From Natronorubrum bangense (GTDB taxonomy: Archaea; Halobacteriota; Halobacteria; Halobacteriales; Natrialbaceae), in NCBI RefSeq assembly GCF_004799645.1, contig NZ_CP031306.1, positions 124,001 through 188,000 on the forward strand: a stretch of DNA of 64,000 nucleotides, read 5' to 3'. Positions within the stretch are counted from its first letter, which is position 1; every line of letters begins with the position of its first letter. The notes beneath the pieces are model-generated. The model was not told where the DNA came from. It saw only the letters and a list, made by a program, of their open reading frames with translations, and searched no databases. A program made the position numbers and the translations under genes. Of this stretch, positions 17,521-26,799 are shown in pieces.

Positions 17521-18516
17521 ATGGCTAGCGGTCGTGGGATCGCACGTCTGTTGATCGTCGCGGTTGGGACCGCGGTGTTTGCTGCGATTGGGGTCTCGTT
17601 GTTCGTCGTCTATCCGGAGTCGCTTGCCGATCTGGCCGGCGTCCTCGTGGCGCTCGTCGTTGTCGTTGCCGGGATCCGGATCGCCGGAAACGTTGCCGGC
17701 TCACTGTTTCCGGGCTACGACGTCGCCGAGGTCGCCGTCGAGGGGCCGATTACTCGCGACGGTGGCGGGGGACGCCTGCCCTCGAGTCCACGGGGGACGC
17801 CGGCCGACGACATCGTCGACCAGATCGACCGGGCTGATGAGGACGACAACGTCGACGCATTACTGCTGAAGCTGAACACGCCGGGTGGCGAAATCGTGCC
17901 GAGCGATGATATTCGACTCGCTGCCGAGCGGTTCGACGGCCCGACGATCGCCTACACGACTGACGTCTGTGCGAGCGGTGGCTACTGGATTGCAAGCGGC
18001 TGTGACGAGCTCTGGGCTCGCGACGGCAGTATCGTCGGTTCGATCGGCGTCATCGGGTCGCGCGTGAACGCGAACGATCTCGCCGAGAAAGTCGGCCTCT
18101 CGTATGAACGACTCGCTGCGGGCGAGTACAAAGACGCCGGCACGCCCCTGAAGGAACTCGAGGACGACGAACGCGAGTATCTCCAGGGGTTGATCGACGA
18201 CTACTACGAGACGTTTGTCGAGCGAGTCAGCGATGGACGTGACCTCGAACCCGAGTTCGTCCGTGACACCGAGGCTCGGATCTACCTCGGCGAAGAAGCG
18301 TACGAGATGGAGCTGGTCGACCACCTCGGCACGCGTCGGGAACTCGAGACCGAGCTGGCGGATCGGCTCGATAGAGACGACGTCGCGGTCGAAGAGTTCG
18401 AGCCGGAGCGGCCGTTGATGGCTCGCGTTGGCACTGGCACCCAGCAACTGGCCTACGCCTTCGGCGCCGGTATCGCCGGTATCGCGGAGGATCGAGAGTT
18501 TCGACTGCGGATCTAA
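17521..18516 (+). CDS. sppA: S49 family signal-peptide-peptidase-like protease (SppA)
   Basis: 331 residues from the ATG at 17521; an ATG at 17512 is three codons upstream. Two N-terminal transmembrane helices (about 8-30 and 37-62) anchor a Clp-type serine protease domain. The nucleophile is Ser152 in 'ASGGYWIAS' and the general base is Lys204 in 'GEYKDAGTPLK', the Ser/Lys dyad of single-domain SppA/SohB proteases. 'LNTPGGE' supplies the oxyanion region. It should degrade membrane-embedded peptides such as released signal peptides. The next gene, a DUF373 membrane protein, begins 72 bases on in the same direction. Confidence 0.9.
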   Translation: MASGRGIARLLIVAVGTAVFAAIGVSLFVVYPESLADLAGVLVALVVVVAGIRIAGNVAGSLFPGYDVAEVAVEGPITRDGGGGRLPSSPRGTPADDIVDQIDRADEDDNVDALLLKLNTPGGEIVPSDDIRLAAERFDGPTIAYTTDVCASGGYWIASGCDELWARDGSIVGSIGVIGSRVNANDLAEKVGLSYERLAAGEYKDAGTPLKELEDDEREYLQGLIDDYYETFVERVSDGRDLEPEFVRDTEARIYLGEEAYEMELVDHLGTRRELETELADRLDRDDVAVEEFEPERPLMARVGTGTQQLAYAFGAGIAGIAEDREFRLRI

Positions 18517-18588
18517 CCCATCTGCCAACGCTGTCGACGCGTCGAACGAGTAAGTGGTTTTATCGTCACACAGCATGGAACGGCTACC

Positions 18589-19839
18589 GTGACAACGCTG
18601 GTCGTCTGCCTCGACCGGACCGACGACGTGGGGCGCAAGACCGGCCTTCGGTCGCCCGTTGTCGGCTGGGAAGCAGTCCGCGCGCTGGTAACTGACGTCG
18701 GACTGGCGGATCCGGAGGACTCGGGAGTGAATTCGCTGCTCGAGACACTACGCGTCGCCCAGGACTTACGCGACGAGAACGAAGACGTCGTCGTCGCGGT
18801 CGTCTCGGGGGACCGAGAGTCGATGGTCTCGGCCGATCGAGCAGTCGCCCATCAGCTCGACGAACTCGTTGCCGAGTACGATCCCGACTCAGCTGTCGTC
18901 GTCATCGACAGCGCAGAAGACGAGCGGCTGGTGCCGATCGTCGAGAGCCGGATGCAGGTCGACTCGGTCGACCGTGTCGTCGTCCGACAGGCTCGAGATA
19001 TCGAATCGACGTACTACCTGCTCAAGCAGTTTCTCGCCGACGAGGAGCTCCGCCAGACCGTGCTCGTTCCGATCGGGCTCACGCTGTTGGTCTTCCCGAT
19101 GCTCGCGACTGTCGTTGGCCCTGCTGAGGGTGCCGCGGCGATCACGACCGTTATCGGTGTCTTTCTCCTGTATAAGGGCTTCAACATCGACGAACTCGTT
19201 ACCGGACTCGCCCATCAGGCGCGTGAGTCGCTGTACTCCGGACAGGTCTCGGTCGTCACCTACGTCGTTGCGGCCGGCCTGACGTTTGTCGGGCTCTTTG
19301 CGGGCGCACTCGGTGTCTCGAGTCTGGACGATCCTCCTGGAGTGGTGATTCCGGCGATGCAGTTTGCCTTCGACAGCGTGCCGTGGCTCGTGATGGCCGC
19401 GCTCACGGCGAGTGCTGGTCGGCTGCTTGACGAGGCGATCAGTGACGAGCCGATCCGTCGTTCCTACCTCAGTCTGCCCTTTATTGTCGTCTCGGTCGGG
19501 CTGGTCATCCGCGGTTTTTCGGCATACTTCCTCGAGCAACAGCGCGTCATCGAACCGTTCGTGGTCCCGGCCTACGAGTTCGGTGCCCTCTCGAACGAGA
19601 GCTTCGCGGTGACTGCGGGCGAACGGCTGGCCCTGTTCGTCGTAACGGCGATCGTGATCAGTCTCGTCGGTGCGCGGCTCGCGTCGTATTTCAGCGAGAG
19701 CGAACCCGAGACAGCCCTTGTCGACGCCGACGTCGACTCGGACTCGAACACTGACTCGAGTCCGCAATCTGAACTCACCGACGGTGGGCCGACGGGGTCG
19801 ACCGCCGACGCCGACGGCTCGGACGGCGCTGACGAGTAA
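18589..19839 (+). CDS. DUF373 family membrane protein
   Basis: 416 residues from a GTG start at 18589. The first ~145 residues are a soluble alpha/beta domain beginning 'TTLVVCLDRTDDVGRKTG', typical of DUF373. Then come about six hydrophobic segments (residues ~155-370) and an acidic, Ser/Asp-rich C-terminal tail. The family is conserved in archaea and has no known biochemical role. It follows sppA in the same direction with a 72-base gap and precedes the Dph6-like gene by 52 bases, so the three may be co-transcribed. Confidence 0.8.
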   Translation: MTTLVVCLDRTDDVGRKTGLRSPVVGWEAVRALVTDVGLADPEDSGVNSLLETLRVAQDLRDENEDVVVAVVSGDRESMVSADRAVAHQLDELVAEYDPDSAVVVIDSAEDERLVPIVESRMQVDSVDRVVVRQARDIESTYYLLKQFLADEELRQTVLVPIGLTLLVFPMLATVVGPAEGAAAITTVIGVFLLYKGFNIDELVTGLAHQARESLYSGQVSVVTYVVAAGLTFVGLFAGALGVSSLDDPPGVVIPAMQFAFDSVPWLVMAALTASAGRLLDEAISDEPIRRSYLSLPFIVVSVGLVIRGFSAYFLEQQRVIEPFVVPAYEFGALSNESFAVTAGERLALFVVTAIVISLVGARLASYFSESEPETALVDADVDSDSNTDSSPQSELTDGGPTGSTADADGSDGADE

Positions 19840-19891
19840 GCCACACCAGCCGACTCGGTATCCATTTACCCCTGTGCGCTCAGTGACGACT

Positions 19892-20617
19892 ATGAGCGAT
19901 GCAGACGGGACGTGGGTAAGCCTCTTTTCGGGCGGCAAAGACTCGGCGTGGGCGCTGTACCAGGCTCTCGAAGCGGGCCTCGAGGTCTCGCATCTCGTTA
20001 CCGTCCACCCGGACGGGGACTCCTACATGTATCACGTCCCTGCGACGGATCTCGCTGCACTGGCCGCAGAAAGCACCGGCATTCCGCTTGTCGATGTCAA
20101 CCCTGACGATTTCGAGGCGGCCGAAGCAGCCGACTCGAGTGTGCAGGGTGACGACGAACTCGAGCCGCTCGAGGCGGCGCTTGTCGACCTCGACGATCGA
20201 CTCGAGGGCGGTATCGCGGGGGTCACGGCGGGAGCCGTCGAGAGTGAGTACCAGACAAGTCGCATTCAGGGGATGTGCGACCGCCTGGGCTGTGAGTTGT
20301 TCGCGCCGTTGTGGCAGGAAGACCCGCGAGCACTCGCTGACGCGATGCTCGAGGCCGGCTTCGAAATTACGATTATTCAGGTCGCCGCCCACGGGCTGGA
20401 TGAGTCGTGGCTCGGCCGAACCCTCGATCACGAGGCGCTTGCGGAACTGGAACAGCTCAACGAAGCGTACGGCGTCCACATCTTGGGTGAGGGTGGCGAG
20501 TTCGAAACGCTGGTCGTAGACGGCCCACATATGGACCGTCGCATCAACCTCGAGTACGACACGGAGTGGGACGGCACCCGCGGACGGGTGCGGATCACGG
20601 ACGCTCACCTCGAGTAA
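19892..20617 (+). CDS. dph6: diphthine--ammonia ligase family protein (Dph6-like ATP pyrophosphatase)
   Basis: 241 residues from the ATG at 19892, where the PP-loop domain begins; the frame is open further upstream, inside the DUF373 gene. The 'SLFSGGKDSAWAL' PP-loop binds ATP. The later 'EGGEFETLVVDGP' segment is characteristic of the Dph6 subgroup of adenine-nucleotide alpha hydrolases. In eukaryotes and archaea, Dph6 converts diphthine to diphthamide on elongation factor 2, using ATP and ammonium. The archaeal assignment follows from family membership. The gene is followed after 38 bases by a small hypothetical protein. Confidence 0.85.
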   Translation: MSDADGTWVSLFSGGKDSAWALYQALEAGLEVSHLVTVHPDGDSYMYHVPATDLAALAAESTGIPLVDVNPDDFEAAEAADSSVQGDDELEPLEAALVDLDDRLEGGIAGVTAGAVESEYQTSRIQGMCDRLGCELFAPLWQEDPRALADAMLEAGFEITIIQVAAHGLDESWLGRTLDHEALAELEQLNEAYGVHILGEGGEFETLVVDGPHMDRRINLEYDTEWDGTRGRVRITDAHLE

Positions 20618-20655
20618 CGTTTCATTCGACTGACGAGGCCCTCGAGTCGTACTAT

Positions 20656-20985
20656 ATGGCCCACAGCGAGGCGACAGCTGAACAGCTCGAGCGGCTCGAG
20701 CCGCTGTTTGCGGGGCTCGGCGTCGAACCCGGAGCAATCGAGAGCGCGCCACTGTCGGGGCTCCGAACAGAACGCGACGATCGTGTTGCGGACCTTCAGG
20801 ATCCGGTGCTCGGCGACCTCGTCGAGGCCGAACTCGGGCGTGCGATCGAACGCCTCGACCTCACGAAACTCGAGACGTTGTTGACGCTTGCCGATCGCAT
20901 GGATCTGCCCGATGAGGTCGTCGCTCCGCTCGAGCAGACTAAAACAGAGAGCGGTATCGAACGAATTCAGGAGCTTCCGGCCTGA
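20656..20985 (+). CDS. conserved helical protein of unknown function
   Basis: 109 residues from the ATG at 20656. It is acidic and all-helical ('ATAEQLERLEPLFAGLG', later 'LTKLETLLTLADRMDLPDE') with no cysteines, membrane segment or enzyme motif. It follows the Dph6-like gene closely in the same direction and ends five bases before the stop of the convergent nucleotidyltransferase. I do not recognise the family. Confidence 0.65.
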   Translation: MAHSEATAEQLERLEPLFAGLGVEPGAIESAPLSGLRTERDDRVADLQDPVLGDLVEAELGRAIERLDLTKLETLLTLADRMDLPDEVVAPLEQTKTESGIERIQELPA

Positions 20986-20990
20986 GACCG

Positions 20991-21959
20991 TCAGGAGCCG
21001 TTTTTGATCGTCGTGTGGGCGCCGATCAGCGCGCCTGCGAGGTCGAGGTCATCGAGATGAGTCCCTTCGTCGATTATCGACCGGCGAATGTCGGCGTTGC
21101 GCACCGTTGCCTCCGGGAAGATCACCGCGTGATCGAGGGTCGTGTTCTCGAGGGTAACATTATCCATCACGTGGACGTTGTCGCCGATCGATGCGTTCTC
21201 GACCGTCGCCGATTCGGCGACGAGTGATTCGCCGTCGAGATGCCAGGCGACGGCATCGAGGTAGCTCTCGGGAGTGCCGATGTCGAACCACGCGCCCTCG
21301 AAGGTGTAGGCGTACGTCGGCTCGCGGTTCTGGAGCCACTGAACGAACCAGCCGGGCTCGTCTGGGTTGTTGCCGTCCTCGAGATAGGTCGACAGCAGCG
21401 ACAGCGACTCGGCGGGAAACGCATAGCAGGCGATCGAGACGAGCGTGCTGTTGGGCTCGTCGGGTTTCTCCTGGAAGTCGACGACACGGTCGTCCTCGAG
21501 TTCGACGAGCCCGTAGGATTTGGCCTTCTCACGGGAGCCAACGTCGTAGGCGGCAAGCGTCGGGGCAGCCCGTTCCTCGAAGTAGTCCAGAAACGCCGCG
21601 ACATCGAAGCTGATCAGGTTATCACCGGCGATGATCAGCAGGTCGTCGTCGACGTTCTCGCGGTCGATCAGCTGTGCGAGCGCGCCAACGACGCCGAACT
21701 TGTCGTCTTCCTCGGTGGTCTCCTCGATCGAGAGCTGCGGTTTTTCGAACGTGCTCTCCTCGAGGTGGGCCTCGAAGTCGGCGGCGAACCGCTCGTTCGT
21801 GCTGACGTAGACCTCGTCGATCCGATCGTCAGCCTCGAGCGCTTCGAAGATGCGGTCGACGACGGTCGAGTCGCCGATCGGGAGGAACATCTTGGGCCGA
21901 TGTTTCGTGATCGGCCACATTCGAGTCGCGTACCCGCCGGCAAGGACGACGGCTTTCAT
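20991..21959 (-). CDS. sugar-phosphate nucleotidyltransferase
   Basis: 322 residues from the ATG at 21959. The N-terminal 'KAVVLAGGYATRMWPITKH' carries the Gly-rich nucleotide loop with the catalytic Arg, and 'PKMFLPIG' supplies the conserved Lys. 'GDNLISFD' is the metal-binding Asp region. The last ~80 residues form a short left-handed beta-helix-like tail ('ENASIGDNVHVMDNV'). Such enzymes join a nucleoside triphosphate to a sugar-1-phosphate and release pyrophosphate, supplying NDP-sugars for S-layer glycosylation and polysaccharide. The sugar and base cannot be fixed. The gene converges on the small helical protein, five bases away. Confidence 0.9.
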   Translation of the reverse strand: MKAVVLAGGYATRMWPITKHRPKMFLPIGDSTVVDRIFEALEADDRIDEVYVSTNERFAADFEAHLEESTFEKPQLSIEETTEEDDKFGVVGALAQLIDRENVDDDLLIIAGDNLISFDVAAFLDYFEERAAPTLAAYDVGSREKAKSYGLVELEDDRVVDFQEKPDEPNSTLVSIACYAFPAESLSLLSTYLEDGNNPDEPGWFVQWLQNREPTYAYTFEGAWFDIGTPESYLDAVAWHLDGESLVAESATVENASIGDNVHVMDNVTLENTTLDHAVIFPEATVRNADIRRSIIDEGTHLDDLDLAGALIGAHTTIKNGS

Positions 21960-22103
21960 GATTCGGCGTTCACTAGCCTGTGGTAAGTCAGTTGTCCTTT
22001 CAGCAATCCTGGCGCTGCCAGATGCACAACGGCTGCTGGACCCAACTCGGGCGGGTTGGCCGTCGTCAAACAGTATAAAACCCCGACGCCCGTCTGTCGA
22101 GGT

Positions 22104-22400
22104 ATGCGCGAGGCCGACGAAACGACGCGACAGCGACTCGCTGACGCGCTCCGTATCGAACCTGCAACACCCAGCGAGCTCGCAGTGCAACTCGATCTAA
22201 CTCCCGAGTCGGTGCTCCGACACGCCGAACACGTCTCCCGTTCGGTTGCCGGGACGGAGACGGACGAACAGGTGCTTGTTGCACCGCCGACATGTCGAGA
22301 CTGTGGGTTCGATGATTTCGACGATTTGCTAAATCTCCCTTCGCGGTGTCCAAACTGTAAGAGCGAGTCCGTCTCGGAGCCGACGCTGACGATCGAGTAA
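22104..22400 (+). CDS. small HTH plus zinc-ribbon transcriptional regulator
   Basis: 98 residues from the ATG at 22104; the open frame reaches back to 22056. Residues 1-55 form a winged helix ('TPSELAVQLDLTPESVLRHAEHV' is the recognition region). Residues ~60-98 form a CxxC...CxxC zinc ribbon ('CRDCGFDDF' and 'CPNCKSE'). This matches the archaeal family of predicted regulators with an HTH fused to a Zn ribbon (COG3357-like). It likely binds DNA in the cytoplasm; targets are unknown. It is divergent from the sugar nucleotidyltransferase, with 144 bases between starts. Confidence 0.8.
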   Translation: MREADETTRQRLADALRIEPATPSELAVQLDLTPESVLRHAEHVSRSVAGTETDEQVLVAPPTCRDCGFDDFDDLLNLPSRCPNCKSESVSEPTLTIE

Positions 22401-22598
22401 GAGCTATCAGTCGCTGAAACTGTCAACGTTCCCTGACAACCTGAAACAGATTCGATACTAATATTTACTGTGGTACCGAGAAATCGGTACGAACTCTCGA
22501 GCGAACGTTCGGTGAGATGTCTCACTGATGCCTGTCATCGTCTTTCGTCTCCATTCGACAGGTTTCCGTTCGTTTCGGGAGGCCCATGGAGAATACGA

Positions 22599-22961
22599 AT
22601 GACTGCCACGCCCCACCCCGAGTCCGACTGTGTCGAGTTCGTCCTGTCGGTGCTCGAGAACCTCGATACGTGCGAGGCATCGGCCGAAACGATCGACAAC
22701 GCGTTCGGACTGCTCGCCGACCAGCGCCGACGGCTACTGCTTCAGGTGATGCGCACGTATGGAGAATCGCTGACACTCCCGGACGCCGCTGAGGAGGTTG
22801 CCGTCCGTGAAACCGGGCGTCAGATGCCAAATATTTCGGCCGAGCGTGTCCACGAAGTCTATCTTTCGCTGTACCACGATCATCTGCCACGGCTGACTGA
22901 CGCCGGGCTTCTCGAGTACAACCAGGAGCGCGACATGGTCTCACCGGCTGCACTCCGGTAG
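22599..22961 (+). CDS. DUF7344-type winged-helix protein
   Basis: 120 residues from the ATG at 22599. It shows the haloarchaeal DUF7344 pattern: 'NAFGLLADQRRRLLLQVM' helix, 'YLSLYHDHLPRLTDAGLLEYN' recognition part and a short wing. No membrane segment follows, unlike the homologue at 4336-4950. It is probably a DNA-binding regulator with unknown targets. It stands alone between the zinc-ribbon regulator and the leftward Rieske gene, whose stop is 37 bases downstream. Confidence 0.75.
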   Translation: MTATPHPESDCVEFVLSVLENLDTCEASAETIDNAFGLLADQRRRLLLQVMRTYGESLTLPDAAEEVAVRETGRQMPNISAERVHEVYLSLYHDHLPRLTDAGLLEYNQERDMVSPAALR

Positions 22962-22998
22962 GCTCGTTACGTCTCAGTCTCGCCGTCGGCACTCGTGG

Positions 22999-23433
22999 CT
23001 AGAACTCGACGTTCGAGGTCGACGTCAGATCGTCGTCGTCATCGATCGGTCCGGCACCGACGTACGTAAACTCGTCGTCGGTCAGGTAGACGTCGCCATC
23101 CGCGACGGTCACCTCGAGGTCGGTGAGATAGGCACCCTCGCAGGGTCCGTACGTACACACCCCGGAGTCGGCGTCGAAGTATGCGCCGTGATTTGCACAG
23201 ACGAGTTCGCCGTCTCGCATCGGTGCCCCCGTGCCTTTGTCGATTTTGATATGAGTGAGATGCTGGCAGTAGTTCAACCAGCACGAAATCGTTCGCTCGT
23301 CGTCGGTCGATTCCGTCGCGACGAGAAGGGCTTCCTGTTCGTCACCCGAACCGTTCGTCACACGAAAGAGCGTCGTCGAGTCCGTTGACACCGCATCGAG
23401 TGCAGTGATCCGCTGAGACGCGTCCATCGCCAT
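22999..23433 (-). CDS. Rieske [2Fe-2S] ferredoxin-like protein
   Basis: 144 residues starting at the ATG at 23433; ATG 23427 is two codons in. Cluster ligands are Cys56-x-His58 and Cys79-x2-His82, the CxH/CxxH pair of Rieske proteins, in 'CQHLTHIKI' and 'CANHGAYFD'. The Pro loop 'YGPCEGAYL' follows. It has no signal or membrane segment, so it should be a soluble electron carrier or oxygenase-type ferredoxin rather than a cytochrome bc1 subunit. Partner oxygenases are not adjacent. It is divergent from the saccharopine dehydrogenase-like gene. Confidence 0.88.
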   Translation of the reverse strand: MAMDASQRITALDAVSTDSTTLFRVTNGSGDEQEALLVATESTDDERTISCWLNYCQHLTHIKIDKGTGAPMRDGELVCANHGAYFDADSGVCTYGPCEGAYLTDLEVTVADGDVYLTDDEFTYVGAGPIDDDDDLTSTSNVEF

Positions 23434-23518
23434 CTCGGTTGGTAATCTGTCGTCGTGAACGTTGCGGTCTCGCAGATGTCTGACGCAGTTTTAACACGCT
23501 GAGCGGCAAACGACGGCT

Positions 23519-24637
23519 ATGGACTCCCTTCTCATCTACGGCTCGTATGGCTACACCGGCCGGCTGATCGCTCGCGAAGCCGTCTCTCGAGGAGGGTCGC
23601 CGGTCGTCGCCGGCCGTGACCGCGGTGCAGTACGACGGCAGGCCGACGAACTCGGTGTCGAAGGACGGACGTTCGATCTCAGTGACGACGTTCCTGCCCA
23701 GCTCAACCGGTTCGATGCCGTATTGAACTGTGCTGGGCCGTTCGTGAAGACGGTCAACCCGCTCGTCGACGCCTGTCTCGAGACTGGGACGGACTACCTC
23801 GATATCACGGGCGAGTTTCGGGTGTTCGAACGGCTGCGCCAGCGAGATGACGCGGCTCGAGAGGCAGACGTCACACTGCTCCCGGGCGTCGGCTTCGAAG
23901 TCGTTCCATCGGACTGTCTGGCCGCGTTTCTCCACGAACAGCTGCCATCAGCGACCGAACTCACACTCGGCGTCAAAGGCAATGGCCCGCTTTCGCGTGG
24001 GACCGCCCGGACGTTCGTCGAGCAGCTCGGTTCCGATGGGGTCGTCCGCCGGAACGGACGGCTGATAAAGGTTCCAGCGACGTTTCGGACGCGAGCGATC
24101 GATTTCGGAACCGGCCCCGAACACGTCGTCACGGTTCCGTGGGGAGACGTCACCACCGCTGCCCATAGCACGGGAATCGATTCGATCGAAGTCTACGCAG
24201 CGGTGCCGCCGTGGGCGACCCGGGCGATGGCCGCCGTCGACTCGCTTGGCTGGCTGCTCGAGCGACGCCCGGTCGAAACCCTGCTGAAGCGGGTGATCGA
24301 CGCGCGCGTCGACGGCCCCAGTGCACGAGAACGGGCTCGTGACACCGCGGTCATCTGGGGGGAAGCCGTCGACGACTCGACCGGTCACCGCGTCCGCGCT
24401 CGAATGCGTACGCCGAACCCCTACACACTGACGGTTGACGCCGCTGTCAGCGCCGCCGAGCGCGTCATCGACGGCCAAAATCGGTCCGAACCGCGTCTCC
24501 CGGCTGGCTTCCAGACGCCGTCGACAGCGTTCGGCAGCGAGTTCGTCCTCGACCTCGAGGGGACGACGCGCGAACTGCTCGAGACGACGGCCGAGACCGA
24601 CGGATTCAATCGGTCGGCGGTCGGATCGGACGACTGA
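23519..24637 (+). CDS. saccharopine dehydrogenase family (trans-acting enoyl reductase-like) protein
   Basis: 372 residues. The N-terminus 'LLIYGSYGYTGRLIAREA' is the Rossmann loop seen in saccharopine dehydrogenase-like NAD(P) oxidoreductases. 'VLNCAGPFVKTVNPLVDACLETG' and 'DYLDITGEF' are strong family marks. Members include lipid enoyl reductases of mycobacteria and many uncharacterised proteins, so the substrate is unknown. The start at 23519 directly opens the Rossmann strand. It is monocistronic, divergent from the Rieske gene (85-base gap). Confidence 0.85.
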   Translation: MDSLLIYGSYGYTGRLIAREAVSRGGSPVVAGRDRGAVRRQADELGVEGRTFDLSDDVPAQLNRFDAVLNCAGPFVKTVNPLVDACLETGTDYLDITGEFRVFERLRQRDDAAREADVTLLPGVGFEVVPSDCLAAFLHEQLPSATELTLGVKGNGPLSRGTARTFVEQLGSDGVVRRNGRLIKVPATFRTRAIDFGTGPEHVVTVPWGDVTTAAHSTGIDSIEVYAAVPPWATRAMAAVDSLGWLLERRPVETLLKRVIDARVDGPSARERARDTAVIWGEAVDDSTGHRVRARMRTPNPYTLTVDAAVSAAERVIDGQNRSEPRLPAGFQTPSTAFGSEFVLDLEGTTRELLETTAETDGFNRSAVGSDD

Positions 24638-24799
24638 TAAGGCGGTTTCACTGCGACTCGAGTGTTCGTAATCAACTCAGTGCGCATGCCGTGCGGACAT
24701 GAACACCAGCCGGTGACATCGACGGGGGCTTTTTGTTGTCTGGAACGGCTGACACAGCTCGCACCAACGAATATGTTGTTCGAGTTAGAATAACTGCCC

Positions 24800-25090
24800 A
24801 TGTCGAGGCGCTGGACACTCGTCGGGGCCGGGATGCTCCTGAGCGCTGGCCTCGTCGCGGCGTTGATCGCGGTTTCGTTTCCTGAACTGCCGCTCTCGTC
24901 GTGCACCGATGTCGGGTACACCGGTGACGAGCCTCCCGGTGGCTTCGTGTACTACGAGTTCTACCTGGGCTGGCTCGGGTACTCACCAGACGGGGGCGTC
25001 AATCGGTGTGATACGCCGATCGTCACGATCGCCGCTGGACTGTTCGGGCTCGGTAGTGCGATTCTCGGCCTCGAGCGCTGGAAACGGTAA
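24800..25090 (+). CDS. small two-helix membrane protein, unknown function
   Basis: 96 residues from the ATG at 24800. A hydrophobic helix (about 7-28) is followed by an extracytoplasmic-looking loop with two cysteines ('SSCTDVGYTG' and 'VNRCDTPIV') and a second hydrophobic helix (about 73-92). The loop cysteines could form a disulfide. No family recognised. It ends 43 bases before the stop of the convergent pabC gene. Confidence 0.65.
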   Translation: MSRRWTLVGAGMLLSAGLVAALIAVSFPELPLSSCTDVGYTGDEPPGGFVYYEFYLGWLGYSPDGGVNRCDTPIVTIAAGLFGLGSAILGLERWKR

Positions 25091-25132
25091 TGCCAACACC
25101 CATCGCAGACGCCGGAGACCCCAGATTTACGC

Positions 25133-26017
25133 TCAATAACAGGCTCGCTCGACGCGCTCGTCGTACAGCCTCGAGAGTCGATCCGTCACCGGACCGCCGC
25201 CGATCTCGTGGCCGTCGACCGTCGCGATCGGGCGCAGTTCCCGCGTTCGGTTCGTCAGAAACGCCTCGTCGGCCTCGAGCACGTCCGCGAGATCGTATCG
25301 ACCCTCCTGGAACGAAATTCCGGCCTCGGCGGCGAGCTCGAGGACGATCGCCCGCGTAATTCCCGGCAACACGGGGCCGTCGGTCGTCGGCGTACAGAGC
25401 TCCCCATCGCGGACGAACCAGAGATTGCTCGTCGCACCTTCGGCAACGTGATCCTCGCAGTCGAACATGAGCGCCTCGTCCGCGGTGGGCTGGCCGTCGT
25501 CGTCCCGAAGCTCCGCTCGAGCGAGAATTCCGTTGAGATAGTTGTGCGTCTTCGCTGCGGTCGGAATCGCGTCGGAGGGTATTCGACGTGTGTCGACCGT
25601 CTGGACGGTCGCCGGCTCGTCCCAGACGGACCTGCCGTCGACGCCCCCACGAGGCAACGGCTTCACGTACACGACGACCGTCGGATCGACGTTGGGCCGG
25701 GGTGTGAGTTTTCCTGGCTGGACGCCGCGTGTGATCGAGAGCCGGACGTAGGCGTCCTCGAGATCGTTCGCCGCCAGCGTCTCATCGATCCGCGTCCGGA
25801 GGTCGTCAGCCGCGATGCCGTGAGCCAACGACAGGGCCTCACAGGTTCGCTCGAGGCGCGCCATATGGGCATCCCACGCGAAGATCGTGCCGCCGTAGAC
25901 GCGCATCGTCTCGAACGCAGCGTCGCCGTACCGAAAGCCGCGGTCGTCGACGCTGACTGTGGCCGCAGATGCGGGGACCAGTTTCCCGTCGACGTGATAG
26001 ATCGGATCGTCGTTCAT
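25133..26017 (-). CDS. pabC: class IV aminotransferase, probable aminodeoxychorismate lyase
   Basis: 294 residues. It is a fold-type IV PLP enzyme: 'VSVDDRGFRYGDAAFET' start region, the lysine region around 'AAKTHNYLNGILAR' and the PLP-phosphate contact 'VAEGATSNLWF'. Branched-chain aminotransferase, D-amino acid aminotransferase and PabC share these marks. The overlap with pabA (ATGA, 26014-26017) and the pabB gene beyond favours aminodeoxychorismate lyase, which releases p-aminobenzoate and pyruvate. Substrate choice is therefore an inference from the operon. It is the last gene of pabB-pabA-pabC. Confidence 0.8.
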   Translation of the reverse strand: MNDDPIYHVDGKLVPASAATVSVDDRGFRYGDAAFETMRVYGGTIFAWDAHMARLERTCEALSLAHGIAADDLRTRIDETLAANDLEDAYVRLSITRGVQPGKLTPRPNVDPTVVVYVKPLPRGGVDGRSVWDEPATVQTVDTRRIPSDAIPTAAKTHNYLNGILARAELRDDDGQPTADEALMFDCEDHVAEGATSNLWFVRDGELCTPTTDGPVLPGITRAIVLELAAEAGISFQEGRYDLADVLEADEAFLTNRTRELRPIATVDGHEIGGGPVTDRLSRLYDERVERACY

Positions 26018-26799
26018 TCGTGGGCTGTCTCGGATTGGTCGTCGGCTTCCGCGGCGAGTCGACAGAAGTTTGCGATCATCTGTTTGCCGACCGCAAGCGA
26101 GATTCCATCACCGTCGTCGACGTCCTCGTGGCGGCGCGTGAGAATGCTCTCGGGGTGGAACTGCACACCGATATGCGGGCGTTCGCGGTGGCGAACCGCC
26201 ATCAACACGCCGCGTTCGTCGGTCGTCCGTGCGGTCTCGGCAAGCGAGTCGGGGAGTGCCTCGCGTTCGACGGCAAGTGAGTGATACCGGCCGACCTGAA
26301 ACGTGGAGGGGAGGTCATCGAAGAGGCCCTCGCCGTCGTGGCTGACCGTCGAGGGTTTGCCGTGGACGACGTGGGGGGCGTGGACGACCGGCGCGCCGTT
26401 GGCTGCACACAGCGCCTGATGCCCGAGACAGACGCCGAGAATCGGGTACTCGGTCTCGGCGAACAGCGGGATCGAGATGCCGGCCTCCTGTGGGGTTCCC
26501 GGCCCCGGTGAGACGATGATCCCAGTTGGATCGATGTCATCGACGTCCGCGAGATCGATGTCGTCGTTGCGCCGGACGATCACCTCATCAGCGAGCTCGC
26601 CGACGTACTGGACGAGGTTGTACGCAAAGGAGTCGTAGTTGTCGATGACCAGCAACCTTTTGCTGCGGTCACTCGCTGACGCTCGTTCCCTGGCAAAACG
26701 TTGATGAAAACCCTGCCTCCCTCCCTCCGGTCGGTCGTTGGGCCGCTCGCTCGTATCCACTCGCTCACGGGTGCTATCTTTGTCACTCACGTTGATCAT
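26014..26799 (-). CDS. pabA: aminodeoxychorismate/anthranilate synthase glutaminase subunit
   Basis: 261 residues as read from the ATG at 26799, which overlaps the end of pabB by 17 bases. The glutaminase domain proper begins near residue 48 ('[18 protein letters not shown]'). Cys in 'GVCLGHQ' and His/Glu in 'VQFHPES' form the triad. The first ~47 residues are an Arg-rich extension not seen in ordinary PabA/TrpG. Either translation starts later at an unusual codon, or this copy is extended. It supplies ammonia to PabB. Position between pabB and pabC supports p-aminobenzoate over tryptophan synthesis. Confidence 0.85.
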   Translation of the reverse strand: MINVSDKDSTRERVDTSERPNDRPEGGRQGFHQRFARERASASDRSKRLLVIDNYDSFAYNLVQYVGELADEVIVRRNDDIDLADVDDIDPTGIIVSPGPGTPQEAGISIPLFAETEYPILGVCLGHQALCAANGAPVVHAPHVVHGKPSTVSHDGEGLFDDLPSTFQVGRYHSLAVEREALPDSLAETARTTDERGVLMAVRHRERPHIGVQFHPESILTRRHEDVDDGDGISLAVGKQMIANFCRLAAEADDQSETAHE

